A stretch of 64,000 bases of DNA from Sisyra terminalis (taxonomy: Eukaryota; Arthropoda; Insecta; Neuroptera; Sisyridae): contig OY292278.1 of NCBI GenBank assembly GCA_958496175.1, positions 36,642,001 to 36,706,000 on the forward strand, given 5' to 3'. A model generated the notes under the pieces. The model ran no database searches, was not told where the DNA came from, and saw only the letters and a list, made by a program, of their open reading frames with translations. Within the stretch, counting starts at the first letter, position 1; each line of letters opens with the position of its first letter. Positions 31,096 through 44,654 of this stretch are shown here, piece by piece. The position numbers and the translations under genes are program-made.

Positions 31096-33449
31096 TTTGT
31101 TTTCAATAAAGTTTTGGTTCTATTTTATTGGTTCTATCATACGATTTATTTTTTATTAAAAATTAAAAGAAAAATTGAGTAAAAATGATAAATAAATCAT
31201 TTATCCCCTATTTTTTACCAATTTTAATTTAAATCGAATCAAATTTGAGATATAATTATTTATGCAATATTGAAAATTAGGCTATTCTTGAAAACGTTTG
31301 GCGTCATATAATTGAAAACCTCCTTTTTGTTGGTTAAAAATCAAAAGCAAAATACGATTTTCCAGCCCAAACTACTTAATCAATTCAAAAAATTGTCATT
31401 TTATTCGAAGCTTTTTCCAATTAATTACAAATCAAGCTCAAACATATGCCAGAAGTTTATTCGTCCCGTTTTCCCACTCACCCAATTTTTAAGTTGAGAA
31501 ACTTGAATTTTTTCTTATCCCGGAAAACCAGAGCATCTGAAGGCTTTGAATCCACGTCGGCCGTGTCAATCAAATGTCAAAGTCAAGAAAACGGTTATGT
31601 AACAGGAAAGAAACCGGGAACAAAGCTTAGATAATTTCGCATCCCTTTTTTTTCTTCCCATGGCGCCGAGGAGAAAAACTAAAATTACGTCTTCCACATG
31701 GAATTTCGTCATTCTCCAAGACGAGACAGCTAAGATTAAGACAAATAAAAAAACGTGTTTGCAATTTTGTTACTTCTTATTTTCCGTTACTCATTTTTTT
31801 TTTTTTTTTGAAAGAGCCGCGCTTTTTCAAACAACTCAAAGCCAACATTGACATGAATAGAATTTACATTTCTTTATACATCCACAATGTGAAATGATAA
31901 AGGCAAACGTCATATAATTTTTATCAAGTTTTTTATTTGCTATTCACCAAGAGTGCCAAAGACAAAACCGAAATCGTTTTCGGAATGAATTTCTTTGAAT
32001 TTCGCGCGCGAAATTCAATGGTAAATGAATAACTTGATAATTATTATTGTGCTCTTATAAATGGGTAATAATAATAATTATTTGTGTGAAGACAAGATGG
32101 TGTCTTAATTCTCCTCTTTGAACGTTATCTTTTTAATATTGTTCAAGAAAAAAATATTTATCTTTCATTAACGAGTTCTTTTGCTATTTGAGTCATTTAA
32201 TCTTTAGTGTTTCAAAAATTTAATTCCTTCAATATCATAAAACAATCTTTCCACTCCTATTCTCTTTTGAGAATAAATTCTTTGAGAAAAAATTTGCTTT
32301 GACTTGAATTAAAATTACTTTTTAAGGATCTTTACAATTGTAACGATGCGACATCTCTTCGTTTCTTCCCTTGTGCTCCTTTTCTTCCTGTTTTGTTCCA
32401 CCCTCGATCATCCTATTAGTGTCATTAAGTTTGTGCTTTGTACAAATAATAAATTATAAAATAAATCATTAACGAAAGATAATGATAGAGAAACAAAACA
32501 CAAAAAAGAATCAAAAGAAATTTCTTCAGTCTTGAAAAGTCATTAACAGTATTAATGAGCGTAGTTAAAATTAACAAAAAAAAATAAAATAAAATCATGA
32601 AGCAAAGTTTCATATTTTTGGAACGGAAATGAAAAGGAATTTTTGATGTAGAAAAGGAATGGGAGGTCAAAACGGGAATTCTTCGTTGATCCAGAGGGAT
32701 TATCTATGAGGCATTTTTCAACGGGAAAAATTTATTTTGAGGCTTTGTGAAGCACTGGGAGGCTGGGGCAAATGAAACGACGGAAATTATTTTTAGAATG
32801 GGAGACTAAGCGGAATCTTTTGGGAAAATAATAGGAATTTAATGTGACTTTTATATGCCTTTATCTGCATAAAACATTTGTCTTATTGAAACAAAAAAAG
32901 AAAAAGAAACGAAACGAAACTTAAGGATGTATTCTAGTATTTGTAAAAAGAAAAGCGTCAGTTTGGATTTCTATGCCCTCTCCCCATCGTTTCCCACAAG
33001 ATGGCGTCACGAAAAATCTCAAGTCCAAGTTATGTGAAACATTGAATTCCAAATATTAAAATTATTTATTTATTGATTACACTCCCAGACGTTGTCCTAC
33101 CAGCCTATATTACAGTGGCTGTAAATAAACAACTTGGATTTAAAAATTTGTTTTTGGAACTTTAAAAACCCTTCTTTTAGCAACTCGCAGCATCTCTTGC
33201 TGTACCTTTTGTAACTTATCTTCAGATATACATTTTTCAACTAAGTTTTGAGAAAATTTGCTTTACCTCTAAAAATCACTACATGATCGTCGTAATGAAG
33301 TATTGACAGTAAGTGGTTATTGTATTGATCGCTGAAAATGTTTTTTTTTGCGGTCGCAGATATGTTACTGATGCAAAAAATAGATAAAAACAATTACAGA
33401 TAAAAATGATAACAGTTTATCTAAATTTACCGTGGAGAATTTGAGATAT
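31096..33449. other. gene-free stretch
   Basis: No gene. 31400-32000 is a GC-richer block with short frames lacking motifs. The rest is AT-rich unique sequence. Confidence 0.4.
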
Positions 33450-33527
33450 ATAAGTTTAATGGTGGTCCGCGGATTTAGGATGCATTTTCGAAATGGCCCG
33501 CAATATCATTTGGGTTGGCCACCCTTG
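33450..33527. repeat. hAT-like right terminus
   Basis: GTGGTCCGCGGATTTAGG followed by GGTTGGCCACCCTTG; the reverse complement, CAAGGGTGGCCAACC, is a hAT-type end. It is not paired with the left end at 30847: the flanking octamers differ. Confidence 0.45.
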
Positions 33528-33869
33528 ATTTAAAACATGCTGATTTTTTGATATCTTAAAAAAGAACATAGATATTTGATTAAAGGGTTTAATTAATATC
33601 TAACTAATGGGTATCTATTAATTTATTTTAATCGGACTTATTCTGAATGTTAATTTTATTAATAACAATTAAACGTATGTACTAAATAGGCACCCTTTTT
33701 TCTGAAGAAAAATTAGTTGAACTTGATTACAAAGTTTCTATCAAATCAAAAAAGCTGGATTTAAATTAGAACCAACAGTAAGACCAGAATAAAATATTGA
33801 TACAGCTATTTAAATTAGACTTGTTTGTGACCTTCTTTACTATACTTTTTTTTGGGAAAACACTAAGCT
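33528..33869. other. gene-free stretch
   Basis: AT-rich, no feature seen. Confidence 0.4.
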
Positions 33870-33873
33870 GACC

Positions 33874-34018
33874 ATTCACGCTGCGACTTTCCAAGTTGGA
33901 TCTAAAGTCGGACCGTGAATAGTGTTGTTGCAAGTTGGATGTCTAGTCGAACTAGTTGGATTATTTAGGCGATCCAACTAGTAGTCTGACTATCAGTACT
34001 CCAAGTCGGAGCGTGAAT
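33874..34018. mobile_element. 145-bp MITE with GACC target duplication
   Basis: Terminal inverted repeats ATTCACGCTGCGACTT and AAGTCGGAGCGTGAAT (one mismatch), with GACC directly outside both ends (33870-33873 and 34019-34022). The interior has repeated AAGTTGGAT / GTCGGA motifs and a small inverted repeat ACTAGTTGGAT / ATCCAACTAGT. No coding capacity; superfamily not assigned. Confidence 0.6.
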
Positions 34019-34022
34019 GACC

Positions 34023-37000
34023 TGCTTAAGATCTATCTGAAAACAAAATATTATTGAAATCAATTAGCCTGTTCTTTTGTTGTACGATAGAATTCTGGTA
34101 GGCCGAAATTTACGTTCAATTTTATCAACATTTGTTCCATAATGATCAATGTTGTGAGTGATACGGGTTGAAATCCAAAATGATGAGAAATTGCAAAAAT
34201 TTTACCTGTTGTAAATGTGAGCACAATTGTATGAACCGGTTATACACTTAAATATTTCAAACAGGTTCCAAATTTAAACCTGCTATATTGCCACTTGCGT
34301 AATTATTTTTGGTATTTCAAATGTGAACTTTCCCCAAAAAGCTGGTTTTAGCTGTAATATGTGAAGTAATAGTAGTCCTCGTCCATTTTTCTTAAAATAC
34401 TGTTTTTGGATTGGTTTTCGAATTTTTCACAGTTCCAGAGTAGTAGTGAATGAAAAAGATAAAGGAATGGGATAATCAGAGAAATAAATTTCAAGTAAAG
34501 CAGGATTGAACAAATAAGACAATCCTTTTTTAGTTTATATCACTACTACACTTTATATCAAATTCATTCATTAAATTTTGAAAAGGATTAGATTAGATTT
34601 TGACAAAAAAAATATTAAAATACTTGAACCAGAACGACCCTTTAAAATCGAATTGAAATATTTCAATTCGAATTAAGAGCTGTAGGGATGTATATCCAAA
34701 AATTGAAAAAGGAAATTGTTTACGGTGTTGCTTCGGAGACAAATTTGGAGTATTATTTTCTTCTTTTTTTTTTGGAGATTTTCCTTCGGAAAAATGAGTG
34801 GGGGGTTGGAAGTGTCTCGTTTACGTTGGGACTGTAAAAGGAAAACTTTTATAAATAGAGTTTTATTTTTAACAAAGGCAAACGCATCAGGCAATATATC
34901 GTTACGCGTGTAATCTAAAATAAGACGATAAATCGCGTAAATTAAAGAAAATTGTTAGTGAAGAAAAAAAAAAGGAAAATTTTCTTTTGTACTCGTTAAT
35001 CGCGGTGCGTCTTTCTTCATATCTGTGCCATTATTTTCCCAAATAATTTACGCCGACTTAAAACGCAAAAAAAAAGGAAAAACTCTCATGTTAAAGTGAT
35101 TCATTGCAAATTGAAAATCGTCAAGAAAATTGTTGAGAAATTTTTCAAAAGGAAAAAAAAACCACCCTCCCTCGACTGACAATGACATCATCAATGATGA
35201 GAGAGGATCATCACCATCATCATCATCATATTTTTTATCTCGTAATATCATTACGACTATCAATTTTCCAACCCCCGAAACATTTTCTTTCATCCCCTTT
35301 CGGTGCTCATTCAAATGTCGCGAGCGAAAAAAAGAGATTTTCCTCACCCATCCCCCCGTTTCGTATTCCACCAAAAATTATTCGTTTTTCGTCATCTTTT
35401 TATGACTTCATTAAAGTTTCCAAAAGTGCTTTTTATTTATATAAATAATAAATTTAAAAAGTTTTCATCTCGTTGCCTTCCCCGTGCTGTTCCATCATCC
35501 CCATTTCCTCATTCTGATAAAGGAAAAAGTGAAAAATGTCACCCGTACCCATTTTTTTTTGAATTTTCTTGTTTGTCAAATCCGCTTTCCCAATTCTACA
35601 TCTGTCTTTGTCCTCCACGGCGAGCAATGCAGATGCTGCATCATTCCATCCATCGTTTCCCTTTACCATCAGTCCTGTGAAATAAGGACCTTTTGTTCTC
35701 ACTCCTTCGATATAAAAATATCACATATTTCCCAATCTCCACGTGTTTTTTTATGAAAGTTTTTTTCCCTTTTTTGTAACTAAAAAGAAAATATATGGAA
35801 ATTTTATTCGTTGGAAAACGCGCTGACAAGGATGGAATGGGGTGCACAAACGCATTTAATGGTAATAACTTGATACGATCCTTTTTTTTTTGTTCTGGAA
35901 AAGTTTTTTTTCTTTTTGGGGGGGGGGGGGGGAACTTTTCGAGACGCTTCATTAAAATGTGGAAGAAGGAATTATGAGAGGTTTTAATCTGTCGTTACTG
36001 GTTAAAGATGTTGGTAGATGTTTTGCCCGGATTGAAAAGGGATGACGTTGAGGCTTTTTTCAGGATGAAAAGGGTAAAATACGAGCCGTAATAAAAACGA
36101 AAATTGTTGTTTGCCAGAGATGGAAATGGGGGATGATTTAGAAAATATGTCGAAAATTAAGTTTCAAGAAAGTTGAAAACGACTTTACCTTTTGCCAGTT
36201 TATTTAAATTGAAATATGAAGAAAAATAATTTTTCTTAAAAACATTTAAACGATGTTAATGTACATATCTGAAATAAAAATTACATTTAAAAAAATACAA
36301 TCTTTGATAAACTTAAATGCCAGACGCGTACCTAAGAGGAAACGGAATCTTAGGTAAACATCAAAGCTGCCCCCTATGTTGTGCAATATACAATTAACGT
36401 AATTACTCATTAAATAAAAAGAGTCCTATTTATATAAATCCAAAAAGTATCCTCCAAATATTCTGGACAGCTCTGCAGATCAATGAAGCAGTTTTATTGA
36501 TATGTTGAGTAAATTTCATAATCATGATCTTATGTTCATATTGTGTGTGGCGCCGTCTGGCGATTTATCTAAGTAGCACCTAAAAGGTGAAGCATTAGTA
36601 TTGCCCGAGAATTCATAGAATAAAATAGAAAGCTACCGTACCTAGGGCATGTTTCGGGAGAAGATTAATATAAAATTTTCCAGCTTTAATCAAAGGTAAG
36701 ATTGAGGGCTGCAAAGAAATTGGAAGAAAACTGGAAAACAGATGTAATGGCTAAGGAATATTCGCGATTGGACTGGTAAAAGCAATGCCGGTCAATCAAT
36801 GTAATAACAGGAAAATGTTGGTATATATAAAAAATGTTGGTAAGGTTTGTAAATGTTGGTAAGGACAGAAAATAAAGAATGTATTTAAATAGATTCGTAT
36901 GGTGGTATGAGTGAAAACCAAAGATAATAATCATTGCCTCAAATTTAAACAAACTAAATGTAGTCATTTGTCTCAACTGTCATTTCAATTTTATTCAAGA

Positions 37001-38019
37001 GTTATTTTTTGCTATTGATCAGTTGCTGTGTTAGTGTTAACAAAGAATATTTCACGGGTAGCTACTTCTTATTTAGCTGAAACTCGCATAAAACTCACCA
37101 ATGTAATTGCCAACTTTTGGGGAACCTTACATGGCACTAAAAGAAAATAAATTTTGTGTATAAAATACAAGTTCTTTCCCGCGATTTGGTTTGTGAAGAA
37201 CAATAAAATGTCAACTTTATTTAATATTATTTGATTTTATTAACAGCTATCGCCATTCGCTTACCAATCTACTCGATATCCAAATAACAGACATATCTAG
37301 TACATGCTCCTGTATAATATATCCGAGATAATATCGCTTTTGTTATGAAAATTTCATTACTTTTTTGTGGAATAAAGTGAAAAATCGTTTTGGAATATGC
37401 ACAAACAAAGATTTAACTATCATTAGTAATAGATTTTTTAAATCTGAAAAAAAAATAATTTGTAGCAATGCAGTTCCAATAATTTTAAATCCAAAATAAT
37501 ATCTTTCTTATCTTTTGTAGTGCAAATTTCTTAAGATTAAAGTGTATAAGTCAAGCAAATAGTTGAAGTTAAAGTTGACATTATCCTTCATGGATTTAAT
37601 CTATTTTGAATTTCGCGCCCCTTTAAAAAGCGCTTAAGTCTTACGCCTTAACTGTTTTACCATAAGGACACCTCTTAGTAAAATTAAAGAAATTTTTTTT
37701 AAATTTTGACTTCTTTCTTGGTTTCTTTCCCAGTTACCTAATTTAAAGAGCAAGTTTACCAGCTTTTTAGTCCATGATTGTCTCCTTTTTCTGGAGCACT
37801 ACTCTTTTTCTTGTTGAATCTTTTTTTCCTGTTTTAGGCACAAAGGTTTTCTGTTGTTTTTTTTTTTGTGTCAGGTCTACATTTATATGTTCTAGATAGA
37901 GTATTTTGTTTTTATGGGTGTTTAAGATATAAAAGATCTGCTTTGGGAATCTGGTACTTTTTATTATGTTTGGGTATAGAAATATATCTTTCATTTATTT
38001 CCTTGAGATTCAACAAATC
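34023..38019. other. gene-free stretch
   Basis: No gene or named repeat. 34700-36100 is rich in poly-A/T runs with many overlapping open frames on both strands (up to 125 codons), an ATC/ATG run near 35207-35228 and a run of 13 or so G near 35920-35932. These frames are low complexity and mutually overlapping, so I do not call them genes. Confidence 0.4.
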
Positions 38020-38260
38020 AGTAATCACTTATGCCTCACCACATAGTAGTTACGGAGGAAGTTTCCACTTAGGAAGTTTGCTTGGTAATCGAAATACGTA
38101 TCTGGGTAATTAATTGGTTGCTTAAAACATTTATTTGAGCTATTGTTCAAATTTATGTTTCTGGTTTACTTTTGCATAAATTAGACCACTATATAATGTA
38201 TAAAATTTCATGTTTACACGGTGTACTGTTCAAAATCACTGGAAAAAGTCTAATTTGATT
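38020..38260 (+). repeat. P-family element, copy P4
   Basis: Forward copy: ATAGTAGTTACGGAGG, then the core (38063-38108: CTTAGGA in place of CTGANGA, stem II weakened, GAAATACGTATCTGGG intact), then TTCAAATTTATGTT, a decayed terminal repeat and the outer ACTGTTCAAAATCACTGG seen beside P1. The left terminal repeat is missing. Confidence 0.6.
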
Positions 38261-40334
38261 AAATCGTTATCAAAGTTTGAAGTTGTAATTTTTGAATACT
38301 GTGACCTTTACAATTATTGTTTTTAGATTTTATTCAAATTTTGATAAAAACAGCAGCAAAAATTCAAACCAGTAGAACATTTTTGGTAGTGATCCCTTCA
38401 AATTTCGTCGATTTACGACCATCACATCAAGCGGCGTTTCGATCTAATCATAACCCGTAAAAACCGTGAACTAATCGCCAAATACCCAAACCACGACACT
38501 AAACAATTCCAATCGAAAATTCCTTCAGTTTTGGTAATCTCGAAAAATTTATGAAAAATATTTCCAATAAATTTATTTCCCTTTCGGCTTTTTTCCGAGC
38601 CAGTCTCCCTCCTCATCGCCATGGTAGGTACCAGAAAAATTCCTTATTTGAATAATATGAAAGAGATATTTATCTCCGTTGTTTTTTTTTTCGTCAAATT
38701 ATGTAAATTCAGTGTTCTTCCAACGTGCCTCGTTCTCTCGTTCATCTCTGTTATTCCGATTTGTTTGGTTTGGCGTTTTTCCTCGGACGTGTTTTCGATA
38801 GCAATTGTGACAATTAATTGATCGTTTCGATCGTGTCTAACGACACCATTAGGCTTGTAATGTACACAGAGAAAATAATTTTTATCGGTATTTGACAATT
38901 TTTTTTTTTCTCGTACTCGATGGATGGTTTGTTTGTTTGGTAATAAGAAAGTTTTGAATTTAAACGAAAAAAATTAGCATTTGAAAACGATAATTTTAAC
39001 GGTAATGAGATGTAAACGACTGTTTAGCAGTATTTAAACGAGGAAGATGGGAGCATCATTGAGATAAAATCGAAATTTGAAGACGAACCCAAGTGTATAG
39101 ATAGTAACTACGATTAGTGGCTGATAACAAAAAGATTTATCAATTTTTTCCGAAAATTTCGGCTTAATGACCTTTTCACAGTTGCAGTTGAGGCTGAGAT
39201 TAGAAACGTTCCACCTCCTACTACATTTCCATGAATTATTTTACAATTTAATTACCCATTTATGTAAAATTAGTCCTACGTATTTAACTCTTTAATGTTT
39301 TAAGCAAAAGTACAAAAGTGGAGAAAACAAAGTATGCTACATTAAAAATGTACTCTTTACACGTTACAGACTATCTTAAAAGTAATGGACAAGTGGAAAG
39401 AGGTATGTAATAAGGGTATTACGGGAAGATAGAAATTGAAATTTTAAGACGAAAATTGTACATCTTAAATAAACATCTTTTCCTTTTTTTATTAATTATT
39501 CCTTTTTTCACGTCCTCCTACAATAAAAAAATAATAATCAGAAGTTGACAGAAATGCTAAAACAAAAGAGAAAACTGACAAGAGGGTAAAATCCAAAATC
39601 GAATTCTGGATCGCAGTATATCAAAAGATCCAATATCAGGAGCCTTATTTAAAAACAGAAAAAGATACAAACGTAATCTTGAAAAAAGTACAACAGTTAA
39701 TACCTATGAGATGGACAAAGTGAAATCCTGGACCTTAAAAAAAATATTTTAAGGGGAAATAAATTGTTAAATAAAATTTTTCCATACAAATGATGTGAGG
39801 TTTAACTTCACATGAGTAACCCATTGGCATAAATCATAAGATGCTTAAAATAATATTTCAACGTATTGCATTGTATTTGCAGAAAGGGCCTAGAGTTTTC
39901 AACATGTTTGTAGTTCAAAATCCTTAATCAATTATTTTTTATTTATTTTTGATTTATTCTTTTACTTCTGGTGGAATTTCTATAGAGGTGCTTTACACCT
40001 GTTCATAGAACCAGAAGAACTAGAAAATTTACACAAAAAATAGTATAGTTAATAAAATTTATCAATTCCATAATACAAACTTAAAAAAGATATATTACAA
40101 TATTACTTCAAACTATTTTTTAGAAAATGACGTCCTAGAGTTGGAAATCCAGTTTCCCAGCTTTTTCCCCAATATTGGATTCCTATTATCTAAAGAATCT
40201 TGCAAAGAACCGTTGGCGTTGAAGGGAAAAGTTTCGGGTTACGAATACTAAACCTACCGTTAAACCGAAAACAATACATATTAGTGAATTCTATATGAAT
40301 TATTTAATTCTTTTTTTTCCTAAAACACATAAGA
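38261..40334. other. gene-free stretch
   Basis: No gene. 38400-39100 is GC-richer and repeat-free, with 66-84-codon frames on both strands lacking motifs. A 53-nt hairpin at 39965-40017 is noted under rejected items. Confidence 0.4.
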
Positions 40335-40548
40335 TTTTAGCTACTGGAGTGGTTAAAGTAGCCTCTCCAAAACTGGAAGATATTGAATTCGAATTTCGTG
40401 TCAAGCAAATTTTCAATATTTCTCGACTTACAGATTTTGAACACAGATTTTACAGACTTACAGATTTTGTTCATAAACTTTACAGTTTATGAACCCTAGA
40501 GTCGCTAAAGACCATTGTTGTTACAAAGTGATATTAAATAACAACACA
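40335..40548 (+). mobile_element. tRNA-derived SINE, copy S2
   Basis: 214 bp flanked by a 13-bp target duplication with one mismatch (AAAACACATAAGA at 40322-40334, AAAACACATTAGA at 40549-40561). Head TAGCTACTGGAGTGGTTAAA (A box) and GAATTCGAATTTCG (decayed B box); body TTTCTCGACTTACAGATTTT and CCCTAGAGTCGCTAAAGACC. The body contains extra copies of CTTACAGATTTT, making it longer than S1. Confidence 0.7.
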
Positions 40549-40561
40549 AAAACACATTAGA

Positions 40562-40913
40562 CTTAATCAACAATGCTAAGAACCTGAAAAGACCACAATA
40601 TGTAAAAATGGCACCACTTTACATTGTCAACTTATATGTAAATGTTCCTGTTGAATAAACAATCAGGATTGTCGGATATAATCTAATAACATCACAAGCA
40701 CTTATAATTTTATCATAATTAAAGGTATAATAAAGTAAAAGGAACATCATTTTAAGGTATAACTATTTCACTTTCAACCACGAATTCTATCAGCAGAAGG
40801 AAGGCTTGCCAATAGGGTCCCCTTTATTAGGACTACTAGCCAACATTTATACAATGCATAGGTATGATGAACACATATACAAGCCATAATCATCGGATAC
40901 GAAAGCTCAATTA
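40562..40913. other. gene-free stretch
   Basis: Nothing recognisable between the SINE and the TIR element. Confidence 0.4.
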
Positions 40914-41830
40914 GGGGAACCTGGGGCGGAACGGGGTATCTAAGTTTTAATTACAATTTACGGGAGATTTAAAGAAACAATCTCATTGTTTTGTAATTTA
41001 TATATTTATTTAATTCATTCTTTACAATTAAAAAAAGGTTTTATTGATTTAAATTAATAATTGATATTAAAAATTTAGGTTTCCAAAAAACATGCAAATT
41101 TCCCATTTTGCCCCACCTTCTGGGGCACAGTGGGAATGAAGAAATGAGCCTAGGACGCAAGAGGATACTTGTTATTGGCTTAGTTCGCAGATGAAGATAC
41201 TGTCATCATCGTGTTTAGCCCAACACATGCCAAATGTGCCCATTTTTGATAAACTGCAGGAACACCAGCTTTCATTAGATTTGGAGTTTAAATCCTCACA
41301 GTATAAGCAAATTACCTCTGCATCTTCCAACTTTTCTTATATATGGACTGTCGGCTAGTTTTCCTTATATATGTACTTACTTTCTGCTGATAAAATAAAA
41401 ATGTCTATCCGAATGGGAAATACTATCTGAATGGTATATCCCATTCCACCCCACCCATTGTGCCCTAAAGCACCTTTCCCACAAGCACGACTTTTATGGC
41501 AGGATATATTGGTTATATTTGAATTATCACTAGGCTTTTAGTTAGTCAACAGTATGTTTTAACAAACATGTCATGTTAATATTCCAACAAAAATAGAACA
41601 TAGGATAATTACCTTAGTGTAACTTTGCAAAAATTAGAATTCGGAAACGTTTATTTCGACTTTTGATAAAAATAAAAACAACTGCACTCTTTACTAGCGG
41701 TACCCACTTCTTATAATGCGGCACAGTTAATTGAAAATTGAGTATGATTTTTACGCGTTTTTGTCACCTGTAACAAACGCTAATTGCATTTTCCATTCCG
41801 CCCCGGTACCCCATTCCGCCTCGTGTTCCC
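40914..41830. mobile_element. 917-bp non-autonomous DNA transposon, unclassified
   Basis: Imperfect inverted ends of about 25 bp: left GGGGAACCTGGGGCGGAACG then GGGTA; right GTACCCCATTCCGCCTCG then TGTTCCC. The motif GGGGCGGAAYGG repeats just inside both ends, and a second inverted pair (GGGGCACAGTGGGAATG near 41115; CATTCCACCCCACCCATTGT near 41451) lies inside. These G/C-rich termini stand out in the AT-rich surroundings. No transposase and no clear target duplication, so no superfamily is named. Confidence 0.55.
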
Positions 41831-44258
41831 ATATAGAGGAAATATTGCCAAAATATACCAAAAAATCAATTCATCCAATTAAACCTAAAGGAAAAAAGAA
41901 GTTTATAGAAATTAGTTTCAACAATACATTTGCTACTACAATCGCCTACTTTCTTAAGAAAATTAAAATTAACATCACATTTTCGACAAATAAGAACAAA
42001 ATAAAAACTCTCAAACCATTGAAGAACCACCGAATCATTTAACCGGCTATTCGGCTTTTGAAATATCGAGCAGAAAGTGATATTCAAGGTTTCAATGGAT
42101 CAGGAGGCTAATACACAAATTGGGAGACAAAAGTCCTAAATTTGCTTTTCCCAATTTTCAAATGCTACTCTATATGGTTCAGCGTTATAATCGAACATGT
42201 CATTATGGAAAACCTAACGAATTATGAAAGTTTTAGGTCAAAAATTAATTTGAACTTAGGCAAATGGTGTGAATTTAAAGGGGTTTCCAAATTAGAGCTT
42301 TCGGGATAAAACCAATCAAAGGAGAAAAGACTTAAGTTATTTAATCTTTGTTTCATATTTTCCTTGATAGTTATACTGTTTTGTTTTCAAAATTTGCCAA
42401 CTCAATTTTTAAAAGAATAAAATAACGTTTTTGATACTAAATTTTTTAGACTTCTTGCTTATATGAAACTAAGGGAAACCCGGAAAGTTTATTTGTTGAC
42501 TTCATGATCTTCCTTCAGAAATAAATTTGAAAAACTGTTTTAACTTAAATATCTCAAACTGTATGTTTTTAAGTTATATATTTGTTTTATGGACAACCAT
42601 GAGTTAACTAAATTAAATATTTGTTCATGTTACTCCAACTACTGGTTATGGAGTAGTTTTATTTTATTGTTATTGCTTGACTTTTATAATATTTCTATAT
42701 TTCATTTATGGTTTTCTATAGTTGAACAACTGCTATTATAACTCTACTAATAAAAAAGTTGTATAAAAACATTAATGATGACCAATTGGAGAATAATAGG
42801 ATCATCGATTCATAGTGTTCGATACTTTTGGAAGTTCCAAAAGAATTTCGTTAACGAATTGAACAACTAAAAACATTTCCGTTTATTTCAATATTTAGTG
42901 AAAATAAATCTATTGTGATGTAATAATAAGTATAGTAGTACTTTATTAGCAATAAAATATTTTTATTAAAGACCAACCCTGATGTTCCGATGTATCTATT
43001 GTTAGAAGGCCTTCGAAGGAAAAGAATTTTTCAATAAAATTAAGAGTAAAAACGGAGACTCAAAATCGTTGGAAGAAAAGCTGTGCTGAATGAAATGTGA
43101 AACTTGAAAGCTTTTTTGTTTTCTTGTAATAAAAAGAAATAAATATTACCCAACTTATTGACGATACATTTTGTATGGCTTTCATTGAAATTATTACATA
43201 AAGACATTTCCTTTGTATAAAAAACAGATTTACTTTTTCCCTGGAAATTATTTACTTTTTATTTTTAACCGAAAAATATTGAAAATTTTTATGTCTTTCA
43301 CATATCACGAACGTCTCGTCTCACCAGTTTTTAGGTTATCGTTAACGGAAAAACGCTTTTCCGACCCCCTGCCATCGCATCAGCTCATAAATAAACCAAC
43401 TCAAAAATATTACCGTTCAATATTTGCCAATAAGAAAAACAAAGAGACCTGAACTCGAGGGCTGTTACACTTACAACCCTTTTGCCGATATTAAAACACT
43501 GGGAAATTCCTCGGCCAAATAAATAAAAAAATGGAGTAAATACAAACACAATGACATAAGGGAAGTTTCGGTTTCGCTATAATACATGTTCTCATGCCAT
43601 TTTATTATCAATATTTTTTCGGGCGTAGATTCTTTTCGTGATTATTTTTCTCGGGGGTGTCAAAAGCGTTATTTACGATCAAGTTTTAATATTAAATTTC
43701 GATTTTATGATTCACAACCACGGTTGGCGCGCATTTTTGAATTATGGTTTCTGAAATATTAAAAACAATACAACTTTTTCCTCTTCGTCTCTCATCATAA
43801 ATTGAATACAACCCAGTTGGACATGCACCCTCCATCGTAATGTTGAAGGGTCGTATTTTTCCCGATGACGCGACGACGTATTTTCCATCCCTTAACAATT
43901 ATCGAAAAGCTGCGTCCCCCAAAATAGATTCACAGATCGTTATAGGTAGCTGTATTTAGTTGGCTACAAGCTCGTTAGTAATCCTCGAAAATTTCCACCC
44001 CTTATCGACAGCTTGATCCGAATTATTATGGTAAGGGAGGCTTTTGGTGATGTCAGGCTTTCGTTGGTATATGAAATAATGTGGAGGCATTGAGGGGGTG
44101 CGATTCGACTGAATTCATTTTGAATCAAAGATAAAGCCTTGCGTTATTCAATTACGTTAACGTCGTGTATAAGTTGATGTTAAAGTTAATCCGGAACTTC
44201 TTGTCAATAATCCGGATTATGCCCTTAGATAAATCATTGTATCTGATTTATTTTCTAG
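41831..44258. other. gene-free stretch
   Basis: No gene. 43200-44200 is less AT-rich and repeat-free; open frames there (43213-43452 plus, 43692-43898 minus) show no domain. Confidence 0.4.
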
Positions 44259-44270
44259 ACGCCTCAGGAG
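44259..44270 (+). other. possible 12-nt microexon
   Basis: ACGCCTCAGGAG is preceded by a pyrimidine-rich acceptor (TTTATTTTCTAG) and followed by a consensus donor (GTGAGT at 44271). Length 12 keeps the frame. No flanking exons are known in this window, and such pairs can occur by chance. Confidence 0.15.
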
Positions 44271-44654
44271 GTGAGTTCAGGGTTGGTATTGGAAAGGAAG
44301 TCTATACAAACGTCGCATTCAATATCTATGCATTCATAATGCAATATAAACGAGGAAAATTGAATGAAAATGAAATTGATTCTATTAAAGTAAATCAAAA
44401 CGAAAATCAAAATGAAAATTTATTTAAATAAATAGATTCAATCATGTAATATATAAATGGAAAATGTTAGATTTTCTTTTCCGTTTGACAAACAATTTTT
44501 CTAAATCGAAGAACAATCAAGAACAAAAACGTATTTTAAGATTAAATATACCATCAATATGATATATATGTCTATTCTGGAAATTTATAGTATATTCTTT
44601 TTGTTTCCGAATATATTATGCATATTTCTGGAAGTATTTAAATTTTTTTTGGAT
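44271..44654. other. gene-free stretch
   Basis: AT-rich. An 88-codon frame covering 44165-44431 ends in a repetitive Asn/Glu run and has no motif. Confidence 0.4.

Noticed and set aside
30847..33527. One 2.7-kb hAT transposon spanning the left-type and right-type ends
   Set aside because: The flanking octamers (ATACAAGT and ATTTAAAA) do not match, the inner terminal sequences differ, and no transposase fragment lies between. Treated as two separate end fragments.
35048..35952. Cluster of overlapping frames of 80-125 codons on both strands
   Set aside because: They overlap each other in several frames, are rich in homopolymer-encoded Phe/Lys/Ser/His and carry no motif.
39965..40017. Pre-miRNA-like hairpin
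   Set aside because: 53 nt with an 8-bp stem, a six-base bulge and two 5-bp stems: too short and irregular for a convincing precursor, and not repeated.
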